Made by a program: the position numbers and the translations under genes
Shown: piece after piece, positions 46,250 through 55,016 of the stretch
Position numbering within the stretch: the first letter of the stretch is position 1
How the letters are laid out: each line of letters opens with the position of its first letter
Assembly: GCA_016220085.1 (NCBI GenBank)
Contig: JACRIN010000008.1
Span: 62,001-126,000 of the forward strand
Direction: 5' to 3'
Length of the DNA: 64,000 bases
Source: Planctomycetota bacterium
GTDB taxonomy: Bacteria; Planctomycetota; UBA1135; GCA-002686595
The notes under the pieces: model-generated
What the model was told of the DNA's origin: nothing
Databases searched by the model: none
The model's input: the letters and a program-made list of their open reading frames with translations, nothing else

Positions 46250-47791
46250 TCAGTCCATGCTCTGAACGAACTGGCCGCCACTGTGGAGCGCGAGCGCGGA
46301 GAGCGTGCCGTCGCCGCCGCCGCCGATCTGGACGCCGTAGAAGACCATGCAGCGCTCCGCGTTGACCGCCTCGAGGAACGGCACGACCCAGGCGGGACCC
46401 TCCGCGGTTTGGCCGTCGCACAGGACGATCACCGAGTCGGCGTCGAGCGCCCCGAGCAGCGCGCCGCGCTCGTCGACGCCGAGCGCCTCGCGGATCGCGG
46501 GCTGGAGCTCGGTGCCGCCGCCTGGCCGGTGGCCGGAAAGCCAGTTCCTGAGCGACGCGATGTTCTGGGGGGTCGCCTGCTTCATCTCCCGGCTGGAGCT
46601 CCACGTTTCATCGCTGAATAGGATCACCCGGAAGCGCCCGCTCGGGCCGAGCTTCTCGACGAAGTCGAGCAACTGCGCCACCGCCGCCTTCCAGCGCGTG
46701 GTGCCGCCGGTGCCGAGCGTCCCGTCCATCGAACCCGACCGGTCGAGCACGAACACCACGCGATCGGTCGTCGGGCGCAGGCCGAAGAAGCTGGTCACCG
46801 TCTCCGGCTCCGGGTCGCCCTCCGCGCCGGACGCGCGTCGCTCGAGGTACGAGCGCCACCACGACCGCCAGCGCTCCGGGTACGGGCCGAGGTGGCGCTT
46901 CGAACGGCGCTCGAGCTCGCGCGCGATCTCGCCTTCGATGCGCGAGGAGCCCTGGGCCCTCGCGCGCCGGCCGACCCACTCGGTGAGCGCCGCGATCAAC
47001 ACCGGCACCGCGTCGTCGTGCGAGAGCGCGGGCGCGACCCGCAGCGCGCGCGTCGCGACGCGCCAATCGGGCGAGGTCGCGCCGCGTGCGAGGTAGCGCT
47101 CGACGATCGTGCACGCTTCGCTCGTGCTCGGCAGCACAGTGGTCTCGAAGTGGCGCAGCGCGAACGCGGCGTGGCGCGCACCGGGCGAAACGAGCGATTC
47201 CTCGAGCTCGCGCGCCATCCGGCGATGCACGGCGTCCTCGGGCCAACCCGCGAGCGCTCGCAACGCCGCGCGGCGCACCACCGGTTGCTCCGAATCGGCG
47301 CAATGGAGCAAGGCGAGCTCGGTTTCGCGCCGGAACTTGCCGTTGAAAAGCTCGATCGCCGCGACCCGCCGCGTCAGCGGCTGACCCTTCGCGTCGATCA
47401 TCACGTGCACCGCGAGCTCGCGCGCGAGCTCGCCGCGCGCATCGGTCGCGAGCAACGCTTCCAACGCCTTCACCGCGCTCCCGCGCAGCGCTTTCGTGCG
47501 CGCGTCGGGTTGGTAGGCGTCGTCGGGCCGCATCTCGCCCGTGCTGCGCGGCCGCAGCCCGGCGCAGTCGAGCAGCGCGAGCGCGATGTCGGGCCGTCGC
47601 TCGGGCGCGCGCACGTCGAGTGCCGCGAGCTCCGCGAGCAGCGCCTCGCCCTCGGCTACGACCTCGGCGCCGCGATCGGTTCCGGAGCCGCCGTAGTCCT
47701 CGATCCACTCGCGCGCACGGGCGATCGGATCCGCGCTCTTGGATTGCGCGGGGCCGAACAGCGCGGCCAGGATCACGAACACGGCGAGCAT
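46250..47791 (-). CDS. Secreted HEAT-repeat and VWA-domain protein
   Basis: 513 residues. Signal-like start MLAVFVILAALFGPAQS. The N-terminal two thirds have alpha-helical repeats of HEAT type (TRRVAAIELFNGKFR, PVVRRAALRALAGWPED), then a C-terminal VWA domain at about 335-510 with MIDAS DRSGSMD and LCDGQTAEG. VWA domains bind partners through a metal. The sequence shows no membrane helix after the signal peptide. It is a single gene with no tight neighbour. The molecular partner is unknown. Confidence 0.82.
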   Translation of the reverse strand: MLAVFVILAALFGPAQSKSADPIARAREWIEDYGGSGTDRGAEVVAEGEALLAELAALDVRAPERRPDIALALLDCAGLRPRSTGEMRPDDAYQPDARTKALRGSAVKALEALLATDARGELARELAVHVMIDAKGQPLTRRVAAIELFNGKFRRETELALLHCADSEQPVVRRAALRALAGWPEDAVHRRMARELEESLVSPGARHAAFALRHFETTVLPSTSEACTIVERYLARGATSPDWRVATRALRVAPALSHDDAVPVLIAALTEWVGRRARAQGSSRIEGEIARELERRSKRHLGPYPERWRSWWRSYLERRASGAEGDPEPETVTSFFGLRPTTDRVVFVLDRSGSMDGTLGTGGTTRWKAAVAQLLDFVEKLGPSGRFRVILFSDETWSSSREMKQATPQNIASLRNWLSGHRPGGGTELQPAIREALGVDERGALLGALDADSVIVLCDGQTAEGPAWVVPFLEAVNAERCMVFYGVQIGGGGDGTLSALALHSGGQFVQSMD

Positions 47792-47910
47792 GCGGGGTGC
47801 GCGCGCGGCATCGCGGCGGTCGTCCTACCCGGCGGCGCGCGCACGGCAACGAGTAGCACGTCGCATGCCCCGGCGATAGCCCTCGACGCCCATCTGCTCG
47901 CGCGCGGACC

Positions 47911-48029
47911 CAGAGAGCGTGAGCAAATCGCGCACTCGCGCCGCGTGAGCCAGCGTTTCGACGTTCGAGGCCGCGAGCGAACGCCAAACAAAGGGCTCCG
48001 TGGACGGTGGGATCGATTTCTTCACACAC
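47911..48029 (-). repeat. Dispersed 119-nt post-stop element, copy B
   Basis: Minus-strand match of the element at 2237-2355 (about 87% by hand count). It starts 2 nt after the TGA of the five-heme cytochrome gene, which is the same distance as copy A from its gene. A GTG in the same place as the ATG of copy A opens a frame of about 66 codons (first residues KKSIPPSTEPFV), without a clear ribosome site. The rest of the 240-nt gap to the HEAT/VWA start shows nothing else. Confidence 0.6.
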
Positions 48030-48031
48030 CC

Positions 48032-49039
48032 TCAGCGGCCGACGACGTCCAGCTCGCGCGCGAGGAACTCGACCGGCTGCTCCAGGCGCGGATCGCGGTG
48101 CAGGCCGCGCAACCGCACCTTCGGACCGACGGCGCCGAGCTCGATCTCTAGGGCTTCGTCGACGGGCACGAAGCTTCGCGAGTCGATCTCGACGGTGCGC
48201 TCCGCGAGTACGGCGCCGGTCGCGTCGAGCACTTCGGCGGTCACCTTCAGGCTGCGGCCGATCAAGCCGGGCACGCGGTGGCCGCTGACGTTCAGGAGCT
48301 CGACGCGCGTGCGCCCGTCGGCGGAACTCGCGTGGAGCTCGAACGCGCGCGCGAGGAAGCTCGGATCGCGCGGCGTCTGCAGCGCGTGGCTGCGCCCGGC
48401 GCGTTTCGGGAGCTCGCGCGGCTCGGCGCCGGTCGGCGTGTTCGCGGCGGCGCGTTCGATCGGCGCCATGTGGCAACCGACGCACGAGCGACCTTTCCGC
48501 GCCTGCTCGCTGACCTCGAAATCCTTCGCGACGCCGAGCACCGGTCCGACGTTCGTGCGGTGGCACGCCGCGCAGAGCGCGTCGCCGTCGGCGCCGCCGA
48601 AGCGCGCGTCCTTCACCGAACGATGCGCTTCGGTCGCAGCGCCGAACGGTCCGAGGATCGCGCCGTCGGGCGCGAGGTGGCAGCTCACGCACGCGACGCC
48701 GTGCTCGCGCAGCTCCTCGCGCGGCGCGGGCTTCTGCGAGAGGTCGGTCCCCGCGAGCGGAACCGGGACGTGGCAGCCCCAGCAGCCTTCCGGCTTCTTC
48801 TTCTCCAGGAGCTCTTCTCGATAGAGCTCGTCGACCCACGCGAGCGCGTGTACCGAGGTCGCCCACTCCTCGGCGACGTCGCGGTGACACGGCGTGCAAT
48901 CCAGAGCGTCGACCGCCGCGAGCCGCGCGATGCGGCCGTCGGCGATCGGGGCGGGCGGTTTCAGGTCCTTGAACCCGTCGCCGGCGACCGACGGGACGGC
49001 GAGGAGCGCGAGCGACGCGACGCAGCGGACGAGCGACAT
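48032..49039 (-). CDS. Secreted five-heme c-type cytochrome
   Basis: 335 residues with a signal peptide (MSLVRCVASLALLAVPSVAGD). Five CxxCH heme-attachment motifs are present at 48-52 (CTPCH), 86-90 (CWGCH), 117-121 (CVSCH), 156-160 (CAACH) and 186-190 (CVGCH). The C-terminal 130 residues are heme-free and beta-rich (HASSADGRTRVELLNVSGHRVPG), which looks like a carbohydrate-binding or Ig-like module. The protein should work outside the cytoplasm in electron transfer, in the cytochrome c-554/NrfA-like multiheme group by layout. No partner redox enzyme is adjacent. Confidence 0.88.
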   Translation of the reverse strand: MSLVRCVASLALLAVPSVAGDGFKDLKPPAPIADGRIARLAAVDALDCTPCHRDVAEEWATSVHALAWVDELYREELLEKKKPEGCWGCHVPVPLAGTDLSQKPAPREELREHGVACVSCHLAPDGAILGPFGAATEAHRSVKDARFGGADGDALCAACHRTNVGPVLGVAKDFEVSEQARKGRSCVGCHMAPIERAAANTPTGAEPRELPKRAGRSHALQTPRDPSFLARAFELHASSADGRTRVELLNVSGHRVPGLIGRSLKVTAEVLDATGAVLAERTVEIDSRSFVPVDEALEIELGAVGPKVRLRGLHRDPRLEQPVEFLARELDVVGR

Positions 49040-49070
49040 GGTCCGCGATTGTAGAGCTCGCGCGACGGGC

Positions 49071-50546
49071 TCAGAACTCGAACTTGCGGGCGTCCTCGGG
49101 CGACTCGACGCGCGCGAAGCCGCGCTCGGCGAGCTCGCGCGCGAGCGGCAAGCGTTGGTCGTTCTCGCCGTGGACGAGGAAGAGGGCGCTCGCTCGCCGC
49201 GCGTGCGGCGTCAGCGCCGCGAGCAGCCCCTCGCGATCGGCGTGCGCCGAGAACCCGTTCAACGTCGTCACCTTCGCGCGCACCTGGAAGCGGTGGCCGA
49301 GGATGTTGACCTCGCGCGCTTTCTCGACCAGCCGCCGACCGAGCGTGTTCCCGGCCTGGTAGCCGACGACCAGGATCTCGCAGTCTTCGTTCGAGACGTG
49401 CCACGCGAGGTGGTGCACGATGCGGCCCGACTCCATCATCCCCGACGCGGAGAGCACGACGTACGGGCGCGGGTCTCGAGTGAGCCGCTTCGAGTCCTCG
49501 ACGGTCTCGGTGAATTCGAGCCGATCGCGCAAGCGCGACTGCGCCTGCCACTTGACCCATTGCGACAGCGCCTCTTCGTCGAAGTACTCCGGGTGCTTCA
49601 TCACGATCTCGGTCGCGCGCGACGCGAGCGGGCTGTCGACCGCGACGCGCACGTCGCCGATCGAGCGCTGCTCGAAGAGCCGAGCGAGCGCGTAGAGGAT
49701 GTTCTGCGTGCGTCCGACCGCGAAAACGGGCACGAGCAGTCGCCCGCGTCCTCGCCGCGCGAGGCGCTCGACCGCATCGCCGAGCTGGCGTTCCATGTCG
49801 CCGAACGGCGGATGCGAGCGCGCGCCGTAGGTGCTCTCCGAGATGTACACGTCCGCTTCGCAGAGCGGCTCGGGGTCGCGGAGGATCGGCTGCCCGGGAC
49901 GGCCGTAGTCGCCGGTGAAGACGACCCGCGTCACCTTCTTGCCTTCGGTGACCTCCGCTTCGATCCAAGCCGAACCGAGGATGTGCCCCGCGTCGTGGAA
50001 GCGCACGCGCACGCCGGTCGCGACGTCGAACCACGCGCGATACGCGTGCTGGTCGAACAGCGGCAGCGTCGCGTCGACGTCCTCGTCGACGTACAGCGGC
50101 ACGACTTCGCTCGGCGGAAGCTCGCCGCGCGCGACGGCGTTCGGAAAGCTCGGCGGGCACGGCCGTCCGTCGCGGCAGCGCTCGACGTACGCTCGTTCGC
50201 GCCAGCGCTCTCGGTTCATGTGCTCCGCATCCTTCACCTGGATGTTCGCGGAGTCGTGGAGCAGGATCTCGGCGAGGTCGCGCGTGCCGTGCGTCGCGTG
50301 GATGCGGCCGCCGAAGCCGGCGCGGACGAGCATCGGCAGCTTGCCGCAGTGATCGACGTGGGCGTGCGACTGCACGACGGCGTCGATGCGCGCCGCATCG
50401 AAACCGAACTTGCGATTGCGCGCGTAGCTCTCCGACCGTCGGCCCTGGTACAGACCGCAGTCCAGCAGCACTTGGCACCCGTTGGCGCGCAGGAGGTGGC
50501 AAGAGCCGGTGGTGTCGCCCGTCGCGCCGTGGAAGTGGAGTTCCAT
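49071..50546 (-). CDS. Beta-CASP metallo-beta-lactamase-fold nuclease
   Basis: 491 residues from ATG 50546. Motifs of the beta-CASP family are complete: MELHFHGATGDTTGSCHLL, LLDCGLYQGRR, the HAHVDH metal site at 61-66, FHDAGHILGSAW, VVFTGDYGRPGQPIL, and VLSASGMMESGRIVHHL, followed by a C-terminal GFSAHADREGLL. These resemble archaeal and bacterial mRNA 3'-end processing factors or RNase J-like exonucleases; the N-terminal KH domains of archaeal forms are absent. It is cytoplasmic and probably acts on RNA. Confidence 0.92.
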   Translation of the reverse strand: MELHFHGATGDTTGSCHLLRANGCQVLLDCGLYQGRRSESYARNRKFGFDAARIDAVVQSHAHVDHCGKLPMLVRAGFGGRIHATHGTRDLAEILLHDSANIQVKDAEHMNRERWRERAYVERCRDGRPCPPSFPNAVARGELPPSEVVPLYVDEDVDATLPLFDQHAYRAWFDVATGVRVRFHDAGHILGSAWIEAEVTEGKKVTRVVFTGDYGRPGQPILRDPEPLCEADVYISESTYGARSHPPFGDMERQLGDAVERLARRGRGRLLVPVFAVGRTQNILYALARLFEQRSIGDVRVAVDSPLASRATEIVMKHPEYFDEEALSQWVKWQAQSRLRDRLEFTETVEDSKRLTRDPRPYVVLSASGMMESGRIVHHLAWHVSNEDCEILVVGYQAGNTLGRRLVEKAREVNILGHRFQVRAKVTTLNGFSAHADREGLLAALTPHARRASALFLVHGENDQRLPLARELAERGFARVESPEDARKFEF

Positions 50547-50583
50547 GGCCGCGATTGTGCCGTCGGACGGATCCGAGCGCTCC

Positions 50584-51777
50584 TCAGCGTTTGCGGTCGC
50601 CGCCGCGCGACCAGGCGCGCTGCATGTCCGCGACGACCTTCGGGCCGAAACGCAGGAGCAGCAGACGCTCTTGGTCCGCCGTCGGGAGTTCGAAGCCGGT
50701 CTCGGTGATCCACGTGCCGTCGGGCAGGTCGCGGCGACTCTTCGCCACGGTTTCCGCACGCAGGTCCTGGAGCAGCGCGGAGAGCGCGGCCCCGTCCTTC
50801 CGCACGAGGTAGTCGATCGCGCCCCACGCGCGGTGCGCGGCGGCGGTGTTCCACGAGCCGCGCTTGCACTCGACCAGGTCCGCGAACTCGAGCGGCGTCG
50901 CGTCGCGGCCGCCGTAGCGGTTGGCGAGCAGCTCGTCCCAGTCGCTGTGCTCCGCGATGGAGACGAACTCGTGACGATAGGGGAAGCAGTACGCCGAACC
51001 TTGGAGCTCGAACTCCGCGTACCACCCGAGGCCCTGCATGATCCAGTTCGGCTGGCGACCCGAGCGCTGCAGCACGGCGAGCTGCATGCATCGATTGACG
51101 ATCTCGTTGTCCGGGTTCCATTCCTCCTGATCGGGTTGGTCGATCACCATCGAGCCGCACAACGGCCGTTCGAGCGCGTAACCGCTCTCGGTGCTCGCCT
51201 CGTCGACCCACGGCTTCAAGTACGACTCGAGCGCGACGAGGTAGTGCACCGAGCGCTCGTACGCGGCGTGGTTCTGGAGCAGCAAGATCACCGCGGGAGC
51301 GGGCGCAAGCTCGACCGCGGTCACCGTGCGCACCTCCGCGCCCGCCGTCTTGCCCGTCGGGGGCGGCGCGCCCGCGGGCGGCTCTTCGGGATCCTCGGGC
51401 AGCGGCGTCGGCTCGTCCGCGGGTTTCGCGGCCGGTCCCACCGGTGCTTCCGCGGTCACCGTGCGCGGCGGGGGAGTCGGCAGCGCGCGCTCCGCGAGAT
51501 CGAACGTCTTGTCGATCAGCGGCTTTGCGTGCTCGACGTATTGCGAGGCCTGCGGCGAGAGCACGACGAACCGTCCGTTCGCGTCGACGTCGAACCGGAG
51601 CTCGTTCGACCTCGCGAACGCGCCCCAGCGCACCACGACCTCGCGCATCCGGAGGTCGAACGTCGCCGGCAACGTCGCCGGCGTGTACGCCTTCCCGCGC
51701 CAGTGCACTTCGGAGTCTCCGGAGCTCGGGGAAACGAGCGCGAGCGCGAGACACGCTGTCAGGAGCAAGTTCGTCAC
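50584..51777 (-). CDS. Secreted peptidase-MA-like protein without HExxH
   Basis: 397 residues, signal peptide MTNLLLTACLALALVSPSSG. A Pro-rich linker at about 100-145 separates an N-terminal domain from a C-terminal domain with a gluzincin-like helix pair. The segment PNWIMQGLGWYAEFE corresponds to the WLxEGLAEY region of such metallopeptidases, but the preceding helix reads NRCMQLAVLQRSG where HExxH would be expected, so it is probably not an active protease. It is followed, on the same strand, by a similar gene with 16 nt between them. The role is unknown. Confidence 0.7.
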   Translation of the reverse strand: MTNLLLTACLALALVSPSSGDSEVHWRGKAYTPATLPATFDLRMREVVVRWGAFARSNELRFDVDANGRFVVLSPQASQYVEHAKPLIDKTFDLAERALPTPPPRTVTAEAPVGPAAKPADEPTPLPEDPEEPPAGAPPPTGKTAGAEVRTVTAVELAPAPAVILLLQNHAAYERSVHYLVALESYLKPWVDEASTESGYALERPLCGSMVIDQPDQEEWNPDNEIVNRCMQLAVLQRSGRQPNWIMQGLGWYAEFELQGSAYCFPYRHEFVSIAEHSDWDELLANRYGGRDATPLEFADLVECKRGSWNTAAAHRAWGAIDYLVRKDGAALSALLQDLRAETVAKSRRDLPDGTWITETGFELPTADQERLLLLRFGPKVVADMQRAWSRGGDRKR

Positions 51778-51793
51778 GGCAGCCTCCCCACGG

Positions 51794-53251
51794 TCAACGT
51801 CGTTCCGAGAGCCAGCGCCGCACGCGCGCGTCCGTGGCGGCGAAGTCCATCCCGAGCACCTGGCGGAACACGTCCTCGACCGCCTTCGCGTCGGCGAGCG
51901 CGCGCAGCAGCGTCGGCGTCTCGACCGCGCGGGCTTCGATCAGGTAGGCGGCGAGCACGTAGGCGTAGAGCAACTCCTCGATCGTGAGCCCGTCGATGCC
52001 CTTCGCGACCAGCGCGCCGAGGTCGGGCTTGCGCGGGCTCTCCAGCAGCTCGTGCGCGTCGTTCATCCAGTTCGACTTCGCTCCGATCAGCTTCTTGCGC
52101 AGCGCGATCTGCTCCGCGTTGGCGCCGTTCGGCAGCGAGAACCAGGTCATCCGCGTGCCGGTCAGCTCGCGGGTCAGGTACATGCCGAAGCCTTCGAACG
52201 CCCAGCCGAACGAGGGCTCGATCCTGAACTCGTCGATCAGCGCGTGCGCGATCGTCTGCCGGACGACCGAGTCGAGCCGCTCCTCGGCGTTCGTGCTCGA
52301 GATCGCGAAGTCGCCGCGGAAGTTCAAACCCATGCCCGAGAACTCGGCGAGCGCCGCGCGCTGCTCCGGATCGATGTCGGGATGGATCGCGATGAACTGC
52401 ACGCGCTCCTCGGCGCCGCCGAGCGCGTAGACGGTGAACGCCGCGCGCTCCTTCGCCGGCAGCGCGAAGAGCTGATGGAGCAGCACGAGCGTCGCGCTCG
52501 CGTACTTCGCGAGCTTGACCGCTTCCGCCGCATCGCCGGTCGAGAGCACCCGCACCGTCGGCGTGCGCACGGAGACCTTCCAATGGAGCGCGAGCGTCGG
52601 CTCGTCGTCGCCGAGCGCGAAAGCCGCGGGCTCGGGCACGCCGGCGAGCGCCGCGCGGACGGCGGCCTTGACCTCCGGCCTGCGCACCTTGCCTGCGAGC
52701 GTCTCCTGCAACACCCACGCGCCGTCGAGGCGCGCTTCGCCGCGCTCTTGGCGAACGCGCGCGTTGTCGGGATCGAAGCGCACGATGTCCTCGTACACCG
52801 AGTCGCGATCCGCGCCGGCGAGCGAACTGCGGTCGACCAGCGCGAAGAGCGCGTCGCACGTCGGCGCGAGCGTCGTGCGCATTCGCTCCGGGAACTTTCC
52901 CGCCGCGATCGGATTGAAGTTCTTCGACACGACGCGCTTCTCCGGCGGCACCCATTTTCCGTCGCGCGTCTGCACGTGCTTCAGGCCTTTGTGCGCGCGG
53001 AAGTGCTCCGGATCGATCCGCAGGATCAGCTCGAACACGCGATCGCGCTCGACGAACACCTCGTTCGAGTTGCACCAATCGGCGAGAGCCTCCAACGAGG
53101 CGACCGACTGGACGAGGATCTCGTCGCGCGCCGAACGCCAACTCGAGGCGCTCGCGGACGCTTCGGCGGCGTCTTGTGCGTCGGAACTAGCGCCGAGCAC
53201 GCACGGCACGAGCGCGAGCAGCAAGGCAGTGCAAAGTACACGGACGGACAT
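51794..53251 (-). CDS. Second secreted peptidase-MA-like protein without HExxH
   Basis: 485 residues if started at ATG 53251 (MSVRVLCTALLLALVPCVLGA). An in-frame ATG at 53287 would place 12 extra residues before the signal peptide and is less likely. After a TPR-like N-terminal region (ADWCNSNEVFVERDRVFELILRIDP in pieces), the C-terminal domain has the gluzincin pattern, with AHALIDEF where HExxH is expected and WAFEGFGMYLTRELTG for the zinc-Glu helix. The helix pair is kept but the catalytic residues are lost, as in its neighbour. Both may bind peptides or peptidoglycan rather than cut them. Confidence 0.68.
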   Translation of the reverse strand: MSVRVLCTALLLALVPCVLGASSDAQDAAEASASASSWRSARDEILVQSVASLEALADWCNSNEVFVERDRVFELILRIDPEHFRAHKGLKHVQTRDGKWVPPEKRVVSKNFNPIAAGKFPERMRTTLAPTCDALFALVDRSSLAGADRDSVYEDIVRFDPDNARVRQERGEARLDGAWVLQETLAGKVRRPEVKAAVRAALAGVPEPAAFALGDDEPTLALHWKVSVRTPTVRVLSTGDAAEAVKLAKYASATLVLLHQLFALPAKERAAFTVYALGGAEERVQFIAIHPDIDPEQRAALAEFSGMGLNFRGDFAISSTNAEERLDSVVRQTIAHALIDEFRIEPSFGWAFEGFGMYLTRELTGTRMTWFSLPNGANAEQIALRKKLIGAKSNWMNDAHELLESPRKPDLGALVAKGIDGLTIEELLYAYVLAAYLIEARAVETPTLLRALADAKAVEDVFRQVLGMDFAATDARVRRWLSERR

Positions 53252-53660
53252 TTCGCGTGCGACGGACGCGGGCTGGCGAGCATTCATGTCAGGAATCCAC
53301 AGGAGAGTGGGACGCTCCCTGTGCTTTCGGTCGAACGAGGATCGCTTCTATTCCGGATTTCGCAAGCGGGTCGCGCGACGGACGGGTGCGTACGGCGGTC
53401 GGCGAACCACTCGAACGCAACGTCGCGACCGGAGCTGCGACGCTCGCTTCGTCCGACTTCTGCCCGGACTCCTGTCACGCGCGCGAAACACATCTCGCCT
53501 GCTTGTCGCGGCGCGGGCGAACGCAACCGAGTTTCGGAGCCTTCCAAACCCCTTTGCGGGGCGAATCGCTCGCCCGGACGGCCGCTGCGGGCGTTCGCGC
53601 GGCCCTGAACGCGCCTTCCTCGCGTCGCGCGCCGCGCCGCGCTATTCTCGCACCCAAGCG
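53252..53660. other. Divergent intergenic region (409 bp)
   Basis: It lies between the minus-strand peptidase-like gene and the plus-strand P-loop gene and should hold promoters for both. A GCTATTCTCGC string is present just before the P-loop start (listed separately). No small gene or repeat was recognised. Confidence 0.5.
53641..53651 (+). promoter_or_regulatory. Possible -10 region GCTATTCTCGC
   Basis: TATTCT lies only 11 nt before the ATG at 53661, so the transcript would have a very short leader or none. The 11-mer differs in one base from the one ahead of the paralogous fused gene at 29107. No clear -35 box is visible. Confidence 0.4.
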
Positions 53661-54251
53661 ATGCAACGCGCGCGCCTGCACATCGTCAGCGGTCCGTCGA
53701 GCGGCGGCAAGTCGCAGTTCATCGGGACTCTGGAGGGGAGTTACGACGAGCTCCTGTTCCCGAGCTCGCTCGATGCGCTCGCCCCGCAGCCCGGCCGCCG
53801 CTACGTGCTGCACTACAACCTGATGCGGCCGATGGAGCGGCTCGCGAAGCTGCACGGCGCCGGCTCGCTGGAGCAGCGAGCCCGCGCCCTCGGGCTGGAG
53901 ATGCGCATGCGCGTGCAGAATCCGTTCGGAACCGATCGGGCGCTGCGCGCGCTGAAGCGACTCGACACCGATGCGTGCGCGACCGTGCTGGTGACGTCGC
54001 GCGCCGAGCTGGAGCGGCGGATGCGAGCGCGCGACGCCCGGGAGACGCTGGTCGAGGACGGCATCGCCTACCCGCGCGAAAAATGGCTCGAGCTGCTCGC
54101 CGAGGTCGATCTCGGCGCGCTCTACCGCGACTGGCTCGAGTTCCTGCGCTCGCGCGGCATTCCCTACGCGCTGGTCGACGCCGGCGATCCGACGTATCGA
54201 CGCTTGGTGTCACTCGGCGAGCTCCGAGTCTGCTTGATGGAGCGCGGTTGA
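53661..54251 (+). CDS. P-loop kinase-like protein, partner of methyltransferase
   Basis: 196 residues from ATG 53661. Walker A GPSSGGKS lies at 11-18, and a conserved VLHYNLMRP at 49-57 corresponds to FHYDLLRG in the fused protein at 29107. Later segments also align by eye (ALYRDWLEFLRSRGIPYALVD against LLDEWFAHARAKGWQLEFLD), so both are the same family. A small-molecule or nucleotide kinase fold is most likely. The stop is overlapped by a TTG that is in frame with the next gene, which suggests translational coupling with the methyltransferase. The function is unknown. Confidence 0.8.
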   Translation: MQRARLHIVSGPSSGGKSQFIGTLEGSYDELLFPSSLDALAPQPGRRYVLHYNLMRPMERLAKLHGAGSLEQRARALGLEMRMRVQNPFGTDRALRALKRLDTDACATVLVTSRAELERRMRARDARETLVEDGIAYPREKWLELLAEVDLGALYRDWLEFLRSRGIPYALVDAGDPTYRRLVSLGELRVCLMERG

Positions 54252-54283
54252 GTCCCGAAGTCCAGCCCGCCCCCGGCCCGCGG

Positions 54284-54958
54284 ATGACCCAGGCCGAGCT
54301 CGAGTCGCTGCTCGCGCGCGAGAAATTCGTGTATCAACGGATGGCGTTGCCGCACGGGCTCGCGACGCGCGGTGAAGACCGCACCGCGACCGCGAACGTG
54401 ATCTTCCCGGCGCGCATGGACGGGAGGTCGGTGCTCGACGTCGGTTGCTGCTACGGGTTCTTCCTCTACGAGGCGCAGAAGCGCGGCGCGACGCGGCTGG
54501 TCGGGCTCGAGAGGAATCCCGAGCGTCTGCGCCACGCGCGGATCCTGCGCGACGTGTACGGCGGCGGGCCGGAGCTGTCGGACGACGACTTCGAAGCGGT
54601 GTGCGCGCGCGATGCGTTCGACGACGTGCTCTTGCTCAACGTGTTGCATCACCTGAAGGAGCCGGTCGCCGCGCTGCGCACGCTCGCGCGGGCCGCGAAG
54701 CGCCGATTGGTCGTCGAGTTCCCGACCCCGGCCGACCCGAAGTTCGCGGAGGGCCTGCTGCCGGGCGTCGCGGCGGCTTTGACGCGCCTGCCGCTGATCG
54801 GCGTGAGCTCGCTCGCGGAGAACGACCAGACGTTCCTCTTCTCGAAGGCCGCGTTCGAACGCGTTCTGACCGAGCACGAGCAGCTCGTCTCCAAGATCAC
54901 CTTCCTCGCCTCTCCGAAGAAGGAGAAGGGCCGCGTGATCGCGATCTGCGAGAAGTAG
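54284..54958 (+). CDS. SAM methyltransferase paired with P-loop gene
   Basis: 224 residues from ATG 54284; a TTG at 54248 overlapping the previous stop would add 12 residues and is also possible. SAM motif I LDVGCCYGFF at 51-60, acidic end GLERNPERL, and LLNVLHHLKEP near 118. The first 60 residues align with the methyltransferase half of the protein at 29107 (AREKFVYQRMALPHGLATRG against AREKPRYQRIELPYGLATEG). So the pair 53661/54284 is a split version of that fusion. The substrate is unknown. Confidence 0.82.
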   Translation: MTQAELESLLAREKFVYQRMALPHGLATRGEDRTATANVIFPARMDGRSVLDVGCCYGFFLYEAQKRGATRLVGLERNPERLRHARILRDVYGGGPELSDDDFEAVCARDAFDDVLLLNVLHHLKEPVAALRTLARAAKRRLVVEFPTPADPKFAEGLLPGVAAALTRLPLIGVSSLAENDQTFLFSKAAFERVLTEHEQLVSKITFLASPKKEKGRVIAICEK

Positions 54959-55016
54959 CGCGCGAATCGGGAGGATCTTGCGACGCGGCGCGTCCCGTGG
55001 CGTTCTGGAAGTCCGC

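Noticed and set aside
53288-53640. Possible small RNA in the divergent gap before the P-loop gene
   Set aside because: No strong hairpin followed by a T run and no conserved element were found. Length alone is not evidence.
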